Shown here: piece by piece, positions 25,811 through 35,637 of the stretch
Layout: the number at the start of each line of letters is the position of its first letter
Position numbering within the stretch: position 1 is the stretch's first letter
DNA from: Draconibacterium sediminis
Lineage (GTDB): Bacteria > Bacteroidota > Bacteroidia > Bacteroidales > Prolixibacteraceae
NCBI RefSeq assembly: GCF_000949475.1
Contig: NZ_JRHC01000005.1
Span: 62,001 to 126,000, forward strand
Length of the DNA stretch: 64,000 nt
Direction: 5' to 3'
The notes under the pieces: model-generated
Database searches by the model: none
Told to the model about the DNA's origin: nothing
Seen by the model: the letters and a program-made list of their open reading frames with translations, nothing else
Position numbers and translations under genes: made by a program

Positions 25811-26716
25811 ATGTCTGCTATTTATCACATACCGGTTCTGGCAGCCGAAAGTATCGAAGGGATGAATCTGCATCCCGGTGCCAGTGCTGTCGATGCCACT
25901 TTTGGAGGTGGCGGTCATTCGGCAATGATTTTGAATGCACTTGACAGTGGTGGTCGTTTGTTTGCTTTCGATCAGGATGAAGACGCTGCCGGGAATGCCA
26001 TAGAGGATGACCGGCTTTTTTTTATTCGTCATAATTTTCGTTACGTACGTAATTTTCTGAAGTACTACGATGTTGAACAGGTGGACGCGGTTTTTGCCGA
26101 TCTGGGCGTTTCGTCGCATGAGTTTGATGAAGCCGATCGTGGTTTTTCATTTCGTTTCGATGCTCCGCTCGACATGCGCATGAATCGTGAAGCCGGACTT
26201 GATGCCGCAAAAGTGGTAAATGAGTACGACGAAGAAAAACTTCAGATGATTTTTCGGATGTACGGCGAAGTTAAAAATGCCCGCAAACTGGTTGCACAAA
26301 TTGTAAAAGCCAGAAGCGAAGCTCCGATTAAAACAACAACACGCTTAAAAGAAATTGCATCATCGTGCGCTCCAAAAGCAATCGAGAACAAATATTTAGC
26401 ACAGGTTTTTCAGGCACTTCGAATTGAAGTGAATGAAGAGATGGAAGCCTTGCGCGAATTTCTGGCTACTTCGCTCGATATTCTAAAACCCGGCGGCCGC
26501 CTGGTGATTCTTACTTATCACAGTTTGGAAGATCGCCTGTGCAAGAATTTTATGAGGTCGGGGAATTTTGAAGGAAAGATCGAGAAAGACTTTTACGGAA
26601 ATGTACAGTCGCCTTTCAAAATTATAAACCGAAAAGTGATTATCGCCGGAGAAGAGGAACTGCAGGCCAATCCGCGATCGAGAAGTGCAAAACTGAGAAT
26701 AGCAGAACGAATTTAA
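25811..26716 (+). CDS. rsmH: 16S rRNA (cytosine-1402-N4) methyltransferase
   Basis: A 301-residue RsmH/MraW. It methylates N4 of C1402 in the 16S rRNA P site. The SAM-binding motif is VDATFGGGGHSAMIL (about residues 24-38); FADLGVSSHEFDEADRGFSF and LTYHSLEDRL are the other signature blocks. The length is normal. The start at ATG 25811 follows mraZ by 5 bases, and the next gene follows after 2 bases. Confidence 0.96.
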   Translation: MSAIYHIPVLAAESIEGMNLHPGASAVDATFGGGGHSAMILNALDSGGRLFAFDQDEDAAGNAIEDDRLFFIRHNFRYVRNFLKYYDVEQVDAVFADLGVSSHEFDEADRGFSFRFDAPLDMRMNREAGLDAAKVVNEYDEEKLQMIFRMYGEVKNARKLVAQIVKARSEAPIKTTTRLKEIASSCAPKAIENKYLAQVFQALRIEVNEEMEALREFLATSLDILKPGGRLVILTYHSLEDRLCKNFMRSGNFEGKIEKDFYGNVQSPFKIINRKVIIAGEEELQANPRSRSAKLRIAERI

Positions 26717-26718
26717 CG

Positions 26719-27069
26719 ATGGCAGAGCAAAATAAAAATACAAGAAAACGTACGGGAATGAAATCCTTTATCGGGGGTACCATTCTTACCGATGAACGCA
26801 CTTTGCGGCAGATGCCGTTTGTGGCATTTCTGGCGGTTTTGGGTTTGTTGCTGATTGCCAATCGTAACTGGTCGGAAAGTACACTGCGAGAGATTGTAGT
26901 GTTGCAGGAAGAGTTGGAAGAGTTGCGTTCGGAATCGGTAACGCTTTCTGCCAAGTTGATGGACGCCAGCCGTCCGTCGGAAGTAGCAAAACGAGTTGAA
27001 GAGGCCGGAATTGGTTTGCAGGAACCAATGCGTCCGCCTCAAAAAATAACGGTTGAAAAAGAAGATTAG
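26719..27069 (+). CDS. ftsL: FtsL-like cell division protein
   Basis: A 116-residue single-pass membrane protein: basic cytosolic N-terminus (1-33), one transmembrane segment (PFVAFLAVLGLLLIAN, about 36-51), then a periplasmic coiled coil (VLQEELEELRSESVTLSAKL, about 65-84). In the dcw cluster this position between rsmH and ftsI is FtsL, the partner of FtsQ and FtsB in the divisome. Sequence conservation is low, as usual for FtsL, so the call depends on topology and position. Confidence 0.85.
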   Translation: MAEQNKNTRKRTGMKSFIGGTILTDERTLRQMPFVAFLAVLGLLLIANRNWSESTLREIVVLQEELEELRSESVTLSAKLMDASRPSEVAKRVEEAGIGLQEPMRPPQKITVEKED

Positions 27070-27071
27070 GA

Positions 27072-29171
27072 GTGGGGATCAGAAAAACCATATTGTCGCG
27101 TATTGCAATTGTATACTTCGTGTTGACGTTGTTCGGAGTTGTGGTTGTTTTTAAGCTTGTTTCTGTTCAGCAGATAAAAAATGAGCGCTGGCAGAAAATT
27201 GAAAAGAACCTGACTAATAATACGGTTATTATTCCGCCGGTACGGGGAACGATTTGTGCCGACGATGGCAGTGTTTTGGCTACATCGGTTCCGGGGTATA
27301 AAATCCGCATTGATTTAGCGGCCGAAGGCGTTAAAAAAGTATTCGACAACGAGGTGGATTCATTAGCCTGGCATTTGTCTGCTTTTTATAAAGATGCTTC
27401 AAAAAACGAATATGCGAGGCGATTGCGTTCGGCCTATAAAAACAGGAATCGTGGTTATTTGCTCACACCTGAAAAAATAGATTACAATCAACTGCAGGAA
27501 TTTAAAAAATTTCCAATTCTGCGCCGCGGACGATTTGGTGGCGGGCTTATCGTTGAACAAGAGAACAAACGCCTGAATCCTCTGGGTATGCTGGCTCAGC
27601 GAACCATTGGAAGTTTGAACAAAGAGAATGCCTTAACTCCGGTTCCGGTTGGTTACAACGGACTGGAACGTTCGTACGAAATGTATTTGCGTGGTGAAAA
27701 CGGCATCAGTTACAAACAAAACTTATCGGGACGTTGGGTGACCCGAACCGAAATTGAGCCGCAAAACGGGATGGATATTATTACCACCATTAACGTGAAA
27801 ATGCAGGACATTGCGGAGAGTGCATTGTATAAACAGGCGCTAAAATCGAATCCGGAATGGGCAACCGCAGTTTTAATGGAAGTGAAAACCGGTGAAATTA
27901 AGGCGATTGCCAACCTCGGAAAAACCGAAGACGGCTATTACGAAAAAGATAATTATGCGCTGGGTCATCGTGGGTGTTACGAGCCCGGATCAACGTTTAA
28001 ACTGGTGTCGCTAATCGTGGCGCTGGAAGACGGAGTGGTGGATACCAGCGATGTGTTTGATACCGGACACGGTTATTGGGCGCAGGAAAACATTACCGAC
28101 GACCACGCTTGCGGCAAAGTGAATGTGAAACAAATACTGGAGCAATCGTCGAATATCGGAACGGCAAAAGTGATTTTGTCAAACTATTCAAACAACCCAA
28201 AAGATTACGTTGACCGGATTTATGGATTTGGCATTCAAAAACCTTTGGGATTGGAACTGGCCGGAGAAGGACAACCATATATAAAGTACCCAGGAAATGC
28301 CGATTGGTGGGGTACTACCACTTTGGGTCGTATGTCGTATGGTTACGATTTGCGCCTAACGCCATTGCAGATTTTGAACTTTTACAACGCCGTTGCCAAC
28401 GATGGCGCAATGGTAAAACCGCGTTTGGTTAAGGAGATTCGAAATAATGGAGCACTGGTAAAAACATTTAAACCTGAGTTGCTGAACCCGATGATCGTTT
28501 CGAAAGAGACCATTGCAAAAGCGCAGGCCATGTTGGAAGGTGTTTGTCAGAACGGAACCGGTCGAGGAGTTCAGGGCGATCAGTTTAAGGTAGCCGGAAA
28601 AACCGGAACGGCGCGTGTGGCCCGTTCAGATGGTAAAGGTTACGAATACGGAGCTTATTATGCGTCGTTTGTAGGGTATTTTCCTGCTGACAATCCGATG
28701 TATTCGCTGATTGTAACCTTCAAAAAACCACGGAATTCGATTTACGGAGCTGCAGTTGCCGGTCCTGTTTTTAAAGAAATTTCGGAGAAAGTTTATGCCA
28801 GCCAGATAATGAATGCCACCCCTGAAGACGATAATGGTGAAGGAGAAGACATTCCTCAGATAAAAAGCGGGCAACGCGATGATATTCTTCGTTTGGCCGA
28901 AGAGCTGGAGCTGAAAAATTTACGTGGATTGCCCGATTCAAGAATGGTTTCGCTGAATACACAGGATAGTACCATTGTGCTGGAAGAGAATGTGATGCCG
29001 GTGAATACTGTTCCCGATGTAGTTGGAATGGGCGCCAGTAATGCCATTTTCCTGTTGGAGAATGCAGGCTTGAAAGTGAAAATAAACGGAATAGGAAAAG
29101 TTAACAAACAATCGTTGAAACCCGGTAGTTCGTACCGCCCGGGACAAACGGTATATCTCTCATTAAGTTAG
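27072..29171 (+). CDS. ftsI: Division-specific penicillin-binding protein with PASTA domain
   Basis: A 699-residue class B transpeptidase that cross-links septal peptidoglycan. The start is GTG at 27072, two bases after the ftsL stop. There is one N-terminal membrane anchor, then a dimerisation domain, then the catalytic domain: Ser307-T-F-Lys310, S359-S-N361 and K510-T-G512 are all intact. The C-terminal about 60 residues (VPDVVGMGASNAIFLLENAG onward) form one PASTA domain, which most proteobacterial FtsI lack. The divisome partner FtsW is encoded at 33229. Confidence 0.94.
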   Translation: MGIRKTILSRIAIVYFVLTLFGVVVVFKLVSVQQIKNERWQKIEKNLTNNTVIIPPVRGTICADDGSVLATSVPGYKIRIDLAAEGVKKVFDNEVDSLAWHLSAFYKDASKNEYARRLRSAYKNRNRGYLLTPEKIDYNQLQEFKKFPILRRGRFGGGLIVEQENKRLNPLGMLAQRTIGSLNKENALTPVPVGYNGLERSYEMYLRGENGISYKQNLSGRWVTRTEIEPQNGMDIITTINVKMQDIAESALYKQALKSNPEWATAVLMEVKTGEIKAIANLGKTEDGYYEKDNYALGHRGCYEPGSTFKLVSLIVALEDGVVDTSDVFDTGHGYWAQENITDDHACGKVNVKQILEQSSNIGTAKVILSNYSNNPKDYVDRIYGFGIQKPLGLELAGEGQPYIKYPGNADWWGTTTLGRMSYGYDLRLTPLQILNFYNAVANDGAMVKPRLVKEIRNNGALVKTFKPELLNPMIVSKETIAKAQAMLEGVCQNGTGRGVQGDQFKVAGKTGTARVARSDGKGYEYGAYYASFVGYFPADNPMYSLIVTFKKPRNSIYGAAVAGPVFKEISEKVYASQIMNATPEDDNGEGEDIPQIKSGQRDDILRLAEELELKNLRGLPDSRMVSLNTQDSTIVLEENVMPVNTVPDVVGMGASNAIFLLENAGLKVKINGIGKVNKQSLKPGSSYRPGQTVYLSLS

Positions 29172-29172
29172 G

Positions 29173-30630
29173 ATGAAACTAGAGAAGTTGTTGGAACATA
29201 TAGGGATTATTGAATGCATTGGTAACATCGATAAGGAAGTTGCGGGTATACAATTCGATTCAAGGAAAATCACCGAAGATAATTTGTTTGTGGCGCAAAA
29301 AGGCGTTTCTGTTGACGGGCATCGTTTTATTGATACGGCAATAAAGAATGGTGCAACAACAATTGTATGTGAAGATCTTCCTGAAGAAACAAAACCGGCT
29401 GTTACTTATGTGCAGGTTGAAGATTCCAATAAGGTTTTGGGAGAAATTGCAGCTGCATTTTATGGTTTGCCATCATCAAAAATGAAAGTGGTAGGCGTTA
29501 CCGGAACAAACGGTAAAACCAGCATTGCCAGTTTGCTGCACAAACTTTTCCGTATGCAGGGCTACAATGTTGGTCTGCTTTCAACAATTTCATACAAAAT
29601 AAACGAGAAAGAGGAAGTTGCCTCGCATACTACGCCCGATTCGCTAAAAATTCAGCAGTTGATGGCCGAAATGGTGGAGGCGGGTTGCGAATATTGTTTT
29701 ATGGAAGTGAGTTCGCATGCCATTCATCAGCAGCGTATTGCGGGGATTCAGTTTGCCGGTGGTATTTTTACTAATATCACGCACGATCACCTCGATTATC
29801 ACAAAACTTTTGCTGAATACATAAAAGCCAAAAAAGCCTTTTTCGACGGGTTGCCAAAAGATGCTTTTGCATTGGTTAATGCCGACGATAAAAATGGCCT
29901 GGTGATGCTTCAAAATACAAAAGCCCGAAAACTGACCTACTCCAATCGTACCATGGCCGATTACCGATGTAAGGTGATGGAAAGTCATTTTGATGGTATG
30001 CTTTTAAATATGGACGGGCAGGAAATATGGACACGATTTGTTGGCCTGTTTAATGCCTCGAACCTGCTGGCGGTTTATGCAACGGCAGTTGAGCTGGAGC
30101 AGGATAAAGGTGAGGTGCTTACCATCATCAGCAATTTGCAATCGGTGCAGGGCCGCTTCGAAACCATCCGCAGCGAAGACGGGAAATACGCGATTGTGGA
30201 TTATGCACACACGCCAGATGCATTAAAAAATGTGTTGGCAGCAATTGCTGAAATCAGAACAAGAAACGAGCAGGTGATTACTGTGGTTGGTGCCGGTGGC
30301 GACCGCGACAAAACAAAACGCCCCGAGATGGCACAGGAAGCTTTGGCCGCCAGCGATAAGGTGATTTTAACTTCGGATAATCCGCGAAGCGAAGATCCTG
30401 AGGCAATTATAAAAGACATGGAAGCCGGCGTTGAGCCGCAATATAAAAATAAAGTGGTGTCGATTGTAAGTCGTCGTGATGCGATTAAAACGGCGGTGAT
30501 GCTGGCACAGCCCGGCGATATTATTCTGATTGCCGGAAAAGGACACGAAGACTACCAGGAAGTAAATGGAGTGAAACATCATTTCGACGACAGAGAAGAA
30601 GTAAGGAACTGTTTTGGACTAAATAATTAA
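29173..30630 (+). CDS. murE: UDP-MurNAc-tripeptide synthetase
   Basis: A 485-residue Mur ligase adding the third stem-peptide residue. The ATP loop GVTGTNGKT is at 108-116; TNITHDHLDYH and the C-terminal domain follow. The specificity motif is D402-N-P-R405, which marks meso-diaminopimelate rather than lysine ligases, so the wall is predicted to contain mDAP. The start ATG at 29173 follows the ftsI stop by 1 base. Confidence 0.96.
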   Translation: MKLEKLLEHIGIIECIGNIDKEVAGIQFDSRKITEDNLFVAQKGVSVDGHRFIDTAIKNGATTIVCEDLPEETKPAVTYVQVEDSNKVLGEIAAAFYGLPSSKMKVVGVTGTNGKTSIASLLHKLFRMQGYNVGLLSTISYKINEKEEVASHTTPDSLKIQQLMAEMVEAGCEYCFMEVSSHAIHQQRIAGIQFAGGIFTNITHDHLDYHKTFAEYIKAKKAFFDGLPKDAFALVNADDKNGLVMLQNTKARKLTYSNRTMADYRCKVMESHFDGMLLNMDGQEIWTRFVGLFNASNLLAVYATAVELEQDKGEVLTIISNLQSVQGRFETIRSEDGKYAIVDYAHTPDALKNVLAAIAEIRTRNEQVITVVGAGGDRDKTKRPEMAQEALAASDKVILTSDNPRSEDPEAIIKDMEAGVEPQYKNKVVSIVSRRDAIKTAVMLAQPGDIILIAGKGHEDYQEVNGVKHHFDDREEVRNCFGLNN

Positions 30631-30639
30631 AAACAAGAT

Positions 30640-31890
30640 ATGTTTTATTGGCTATACGAACTTTTGGCAGGATACGATATTCCGGGAATTGGAATGCTTC
30701 CGGGCATTACCTTTCGCTCGGCAGCAGCAATTATTCTTTCGTTGTTTATTACAACGATTTTCGGGAAAAAGCTGATTCGGATTTTGCAGCGTAAGCAAAT
30801 TGGTGACGAGGTGCGCGACCTGGGTCTTGAAGGACAAATGCAAAAACAGGGAACACCAACAATGGGCGGAATTATCATTCTTATGGCCATTATTATTCCG
30901 ACATTGCTTTTTGCCCGCCTCGATAATATTTACATACTGTTAATGCTGATCACCACTGCGTTTTTGGGGATGATCGGTTTTGTCGATGATTATATCAAAG
31001 TATTTAAAAAGAACAAAGAAGGGCTGGCCGGACGATTTAAGATTCTCGGGCAGGTAAGTTTGGGGCTTATCGTTGCTGCCACTCTTTTTATTAGCGAGGA
31101 TGTAAAAGTTCGTGAGCACGTAACAGATGAAAACGGTACTTTCCTTTCTGAACAAGTTGTTGATCCGGCTACCGGAGAAAGCACCGAGCAGTTTGTAATG
31201 GAAGATGTGAAGTCGACCAAAACTACCATTCCGTTTATTAAAAAGAACGAATTTGATTATGCCTGGCTGGTGGCTTTTGCCGGCGATGCTGCGTCGTGGT
31301 TAAAATGGCTGGTTTATGCCGTTGCAATTATATTGATCATTACAGCAGTGTCAAATGCTGCCAACCTAACCGACGGAATTGACGGGCTGGCAACCGGGAC
31401 TTCGGCCATTAGCGGAGCTACGCTGGGAATTCTGGCCTACGTAAGTGGTAACGTAATTTATGCCGATTACCTGAATATCATGTACATCCCAAATATTGGT
31501 GAGTTGACTGTTTTTATTGCAGCTTTCATTGGTGCTACTGTTGGATTTTTATGGTACAACTCTTTTCCTGCACAGGTTTTTATGGGAGATACCGGAAGTT
31601 TGGCGCTGGGTGGAATTCTGGCAGTTTTTGCAGTTATCATCCGCAAAGAAATTTTGATTCCGCTATTGTGTGGAATATTCCTGATCGAAAACCTATCAGT
31701 GGTTATTCAGGTGGGCTGGTTTAAATATACCAAACGCAAATATGGTGAAGGACGCAGAGTATTTCTGATGAGTCCGATTCATCACCATTTTCAGAAAAAA
31801 GGTTTCCCTGAGCCAAAGATTGTAACACGCTTTTGGATTGTCGGAATTATTCTGGCTGTGATAACAATTGCAACATTAAAAATGAGATAG
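30640..31890 (+). CDS. mraY: Phospho-MurNAc-pentapeptide transferase
   Basis: A 416-residue multi-pass enzyme making lipid I at the cytosolic face. The signature blocks are [39 protein letters not shown] and [11 protein letters not shown]. It is about 55 residues longer than E. coli MraY; the extra sequence is a polar loop at about 150-205 ([18 protein letters not shown] onward) between membrane segments, probably periplasmic. The gap to murE is 9 bases. Confidence 0.96.
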   Translation: MFYWLYELLAGYDIPGIGMLPGITFRSAAAIILSLFITTIFGKKLIRILQRKQIGDEVRDLGLEGQMQKQGTPTMGGIIILMAIIIPTLLFARLDNIYILLMLITTAFLGMIGFVDDYIKVFKKNKEGLAGRFKILGQVSLGLIVAATLFISEDVKVREHVTDENGTFLSEQVVDPATGESTEQFVMEDVKSTKTTIPFIKKNEFDYAWLVAFAGDAASWLKWLVYAVAIILIITAVSNAANLTDGIDGLATGTSAISGATLGILAYVSGNVIYADYLNIMYIPNIGELTVFIAAFIGATVGFLWYNSFPAQVFMGDTGSLALGGILAVFAVIIRKEILIPLLCGIFLIENLSVVIQVGWFKYTKRKYGEGRRVFLMSPIHHHFQKKGFPEPKIVTRFWIVGIILAVITIATLKMR

Positions 31891-31891
31891 A

Positions 31892-33229
31892 GTGAAAGGA
31901 TTGGTAGCCATATTAGGAGGAGGCGAAAGCGGCGTTGGAGCAGCCATTCTAGCACAAAAAAAAGGATACGAAGTATTTGTGTCCGACCTTGGAAAAATCA
32001 AGGAAAAATACAAAGACGTTCTTTCAAATTATAAGATCGGTTTTGAAGAAGGCTATCATTCAGAAGAAAAAATTTTAGGAGCCGAACTGGTAGTCAAAAG
32101 CCCGGGAATTCCGGAAACAGCACCGCTGGTTAAGCAGCTAAAAGAGCAAGGCACTCCGGTTATTTCGGAAATTGAATTTGGCGGACGTTTTACGTCGGCT
32201 AAAACCATTTGTATTACCGGAAGCAACGGCAAAACAACTACCACTTTGCTAACCTACCATATTCTGCAAAAAGCAGGATTGAATGTTGGCCTGGCAGGAA
32301 ACGTTGGTAAAAGCTTTGCGTGGCAGGTGGCCGAAGAAAATTTTGATGTTTACGTGATCGAGTTAAGCAGTTTTCAGCTCGACGGAATGTATGAGTTTAA
32401 AGCAGATGTAGCCGTGTTGATGAATATCACTCCCGATCATCTCGATCGTTATGGCTACGACATGCAAAACTACATCGATTCAAAATTCAGGATTCTTCAA
32501 AATCAATCAGCAAATGACTACTTCGTTTATTGTGCCGACGACGAAGTGATTCAAAAAGAAATAAATAAAAGAGAGATAAAACCTGTTCAACTTCCTTTTG
32601 GGTTGGGAGAGGCTGCCGGGCCTGGAGCAGGTGTGAGAGACAATCGGATAATTATCAACTTTAATCAAAATCAATTCAGCATGTCGATACTGGATTTATC
32701 ACTACAGGGGAAACACAATACCTACAACAGCATGGCCGCAGGCATTGCAAGCATGGTATTAAAAATCAGGGATGAACAATTAAGAGAAAGCCTTTCGGAT
32801 TTTACAGGTGTTGAGCACCGTTTGGAGCGCTTTCTTAAAGTTCATGGCATCGAGTTTATCAACGACTCGAAAGCGACGAACGTAAATTCATCGTGGTATG
32901 CGTTGGAAAGTGTACACAAACCGGTGATTTGGATTGCCGGCGGAGTGGACAAAGGCAACGATTACACCATGTTGCAGGGGCTTGTTACCAACAAGGTGAA
33001 GGCCATCGTTTGTCTGGGTAAAAACAATGCCAAATTACACGAAGCTTTTGGCGATTGTGTTGCCGACATTGTAGATGCATCAAGTATGGAAGAGGCAGTA
33101 AAAGCTGCTTATTACCTGGCCCGAAATGGCGACACTGTGCTTTTATCGCCGGCGTGTGCAAGTTTCGATCTATTTGAGAATTACGAAGACAGAGGAAATC
33201 AATTTAAAAAAGAAGTAAGGAATTTGTAA
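31892..33229 (+). CDS. murD: UDP-MurNAc-L-Ala:D-Glu ligase
   Basis: A 445-residue Mur ligase adding D-glutamate. An N-terminal Rossmann unit (LVAILGGGESGVGAA) precedes the ATP loop GSNGKT at 110-115, with MNITPDHLDRY and WIAGGVDKGNDY downstream. The start is GTG at 31892, one base after the mraY stop. Its stop TAA shares its last base with the ftsW ATG. Confidence 0.95.
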   Translation: MKGLVAILGGGESGVGAAILAQKKGYEVFVSDLGKIKEKYKDVLSNYKIGFEEGYHSEEKILGAELVVKSPGIPETAPLVKQLKEQGTPVISEIEFGGRFTSAKTICITGSNGKTTTTLLTYHILQKAGLNVGLAGNVGKSFAWQVAEENFDVYVIELSSFQLDGMYEFKADVAVLMNITPDHLDRYGYDMQNYIDSKFRILQNQSANDYFVYCADDEVIQKEINKREIKPVQLPFGLGEAAGPGAGVRDNRIIINFNQNQFSMSILDLSLQGKHNTYNSMAAGIASMVLKIRDEQLRESLSDFTGVEHRLERFLKVHGIEFINDSKATNVNSSWYALESVHKPVIWIAGGVDKGNDYTMLQGLVTNKVKAIVCLGKNNAKLHEAFGDCVADIVDASSMEEAVKAAYYLARNGDTVLLSPACASFDLFENYEDRGNQFKKEVRNL

Positions 33230-34452
33230 TGCAACATTCCATTCTGAAATTATTTAAGGGCGACCGCGTGCTTTGGATGGTGCTGATGCTGTTATCGGTG
33301 TTGTCGCTGCTTATTGTGTACAGTTCAACGGGTGCACTGGCTTATCGTGTGGCCCAGGGAAACACCTTAAAATACCTTTTCCGTCAGGTAGTATTTCTGG
33401 GTACAGGAATTGGGGTTATTTTATTAATGGTAAATGTTTTACCCATAAAATTATACTCGAAACTGGCGTGGTGGGCTTTGCTGGCAAGTATCGGCTTTTT
33501 ACTCTTTTCCATTGCCATGCGCGGAACATCGTTTGTTTCGTCCAGCGGACGTACACTTAATTTCTGGGGTGCTACTTTTCAGCCGGCCGAAATGGCTAAA
33601 ATTTCACTCGTCTTATTCTCAGCCAAAATTTTAGGAAAACGCCAAAAAACAAAAGGCGACTTGTGGGAAGCATTTAAGAAGATAATATTTTATACAGCTA
33701 TTGTTTGTGGTTTGATTTTTATATCCGATTTCTCAACCTCAGCATTGCTTTTCGCAACCATCATGACGATGATGTTTTGTGGGCGTATTCCATTAAAATA
33801 TTTGTTTTCACTAGTTGGTATTGGGATCGCTTTGGTAGTAACAATCTATTTTACAGCCGATCTTTTGCCGGATAGTATTGGCCGTGTGCATACCATAAAA
33901 GGACGGATCGAACGTTTTATAAATCCTCCGCCACCGGAAGCATCGCAGGGAATTACACAGGCCGACTATGCCAAGCTGGCCATTTATTCCGGCGGAATAA
34001 TTGGAAAAGGTCCCGGCCATTCTGATGTAAGTAATTACATGGCCGCTGCGTACAACGATTTTATTTTTGCCATAATTGTTGAAGAATATGGTTTGTTGGG
34101 CGGTATTGCGGTAATTATGCTTTTCCTGATTTTCTTTTTCAGGGGAGTCGTGATTGTCAGGCGGGCCACCCGAACGTTTCCGGCATTTATGGTAATTGGA
34201 CTAACATTGGTACTGGTCTTTCAGGCCATGATAAATATAGGTGTTTCAAGTGGCGCGTTACCGGTAACCGGACAGCCACTGCCATGGATTAGTCTGGGAG
34301 GAACATCGCTGTTGTTTACATCGCTGGCTTTTGGTTTGATACTTAGTGTGAGTCACCAAAACCAGCAGGACAAAGAAGTAGTGGAGCAACCGATTATGAT
34401 TAAAGCTCCTGATGAAGATTACGAAATAGAGAATGATGCAGTCAATGACTGA
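33229..34452 (+). CDS. ftsW: Septal SEDS glycosyltransferase FtsW
   Basis: A 407-residue SEDS polymerase that works with the FtsI transpeptidase in septal wall synthesis. About ten hydrophobic segments are seen, with family blocks RGTSFVSSSGRTLNFWG, FQPAEMAKISLVLF and GALPVTGQPLPWISLGGTS near the C-terminus. The acidic cytosolic tail (DEDYEIENDAVND) is unusual but short. The start overlaps murD by 1 base. A 77-base gap, the largest inside this cluster, separates it from murG. Confidence 0.94.
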   Translation: MQHSILKLFKGDRVLWMVLMLLSVLSLLIVYSSTGALAYRVAQGNTLKYLFRQVVFLGTGIGVILLMVNVLPIKLYSKLAWWALLASIGFLLFSIAMRGTSFVSSSGRTLNFWGATFQPAEMAKISLVLFSAKILGKRQKTKGDLWEAFKKIIFYTAIVCGLIFISDFSTSALLFATIMTMMFCGRIPLKYLFSLVGIGIALVVTIYFTADLLPDSIGRVHTIKGRIERFINPPPPEASQGITQADYAKLAIYSGGIIGKGPGHSDVSNYMAAAYNDFIFAIIVEEYGLLGGIAVIMLFLIFFFRGVVIVRRATRTFPAFMVIGLTLVLVFQAMINIGVSSGALPVTGQPLPWISLGGTSLLFTSLAFGLILSVSHQNQQDKEVVEQPIMIKAPDEDYEIENDAVND

Positions 34453-34529
34453 AATAATAAGTGAGTAACATTGGAGCATAAATGAATTTTTATCTCACCC
34501 AGGATCGGGGAATATAAAAATTGGGATAG

Positions 34530-35636
34530 ATGAAACAAAAGATAAATAAAGCCATAATTAGCGGAGGTGGTACCGGGGGGCATATTTTCCCGGCGCTGGC
34601 CATTGCCAACGAAATTAAAAAGCGCAATCCTGACGCTGATATTCTATTTGTTGGTGCCGAAGACCGGATGGAAATGGAGAAAGTGCCTGCCGCCGGTTAT
34701 AAAATTATTGGCTTGCCGGTGATGGGATTTCCACGGAAGCCCAGCATGAAAATGATTACGTTCTTTAAAAAGCTGCGCCATAGTTCGAAGCTGGCGAAAA
34801 AGATTGTAGCCGATTTTCAACCTGAAGTGGCGATTGGAGTTGGCGGTTATGCCAGCGGTCCGTTGTTAAGGGCGGCGGCAAAAGCTAAGGTGCCGTGTTT
34901 AATTCAGGAACAGAATTCGTATGCCGGAATTACCAATAAACTCTTGAGCAAAAAGGTAAATTCCATTTGTGTGGCTTACGATAAAATGGAGCGCTTCTTT
35001 CCGGCCGAAAAACTGATTTTTACAGGAAATCCTGTACGCGAAAACTTGACCGAAAAGCAAAACAGAAAAGAGGCTTTTGAGTTTTTTGACGTAAGCGAGG
35101 ATGATAAAATTATTTTGATTGTTGGCGGTAGTCTTGGTGCACGTTCAGTAAACCAGGCTGTACTAAAAAATATAAAAGAAATAGCGGCTTCGGGCGTTCA
35201 GGTGATCTGGCAAACCGGAGCATATTATTACGATAAAATTCAGGAAGACCTGAAAGAAACAAAACCGAAAAACCTGCAGATTCATAAGTTTATAACACGT
35301 ATGGACCTGGCCTACGAAGTGGCCGATTTGGTGATTTCAAGAGCAGGGGCAGGAACAATTTCGGAGTTGTGTCTGGTTGGAAAAGCATCGATTTTGGTGC
35401 CGTCGCCAAATGTTTCGGAAGACCATCAAACAAAAAATGCGATGGCTTTGGTAGAACAGGATGCGGCATTAATGGTGCGCGATGATGAGATTAACGAGAA
35501 ATTATTTCCGTTGGCTTTTGAGGTGGTGAACGATGAAGATCGTTGCAGCGCATTGGCAGCAAAAAGTAAAGAGCTGGCCAAACCTGATGCTACCAAACAA
35601 ATAGTTGATGAAGTAGAAAAATTAGTGAGACAATAG
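34530..35636 (+). CDS. murG: UDP-GlcNAc:lipid I N-acetylglucosaminyltransferase
   Basis: A 368-residue GT28 glycosyltransferase making lipid II. The N-terminal loop SGGGTGGHIFPALAIA (about 10-25) contacts the lipid acceptor; GVGGYASGPLL, QEQNSYAGITNK, FTGNPVR and SRAGAGTISEL are the other family blocks. The length is normal. One base separates its stop from the murC start. Confidence 0.96.
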   Translation: MKQKINKAIISGGGTGGHIFPALAIANEIKKRNPDADILFVGAEDRMEMEKVPAAGYKIIGLPVMGFPRKPSMKMITFFKKLRHSSKLAKKIVADFQPEVAIGVGGYASGPLLRAAAKAKVPCLIQEQNSYAGITNKLLSKKVNSICVAYDKMERFFPAEKLIFTGNPVRENLTEKQNRKEAFEFFDVSEDDKIILIVGGSLGARSVNQAVLKNIKEIAASGVQVIWQTGAYYYDKIQEDLKETKPKNLQIHKFITRMDLAYEVADLVISRAGAGTISELCLVGKASILVPSPNVSEDHQTKNAMALVEQDAALMVRDDEINEKLFPLAFEVVNDEDRCSALAAKSKELAKPDATKQIVDEVEKLVRQ

Positions 35637-35637
35637 A

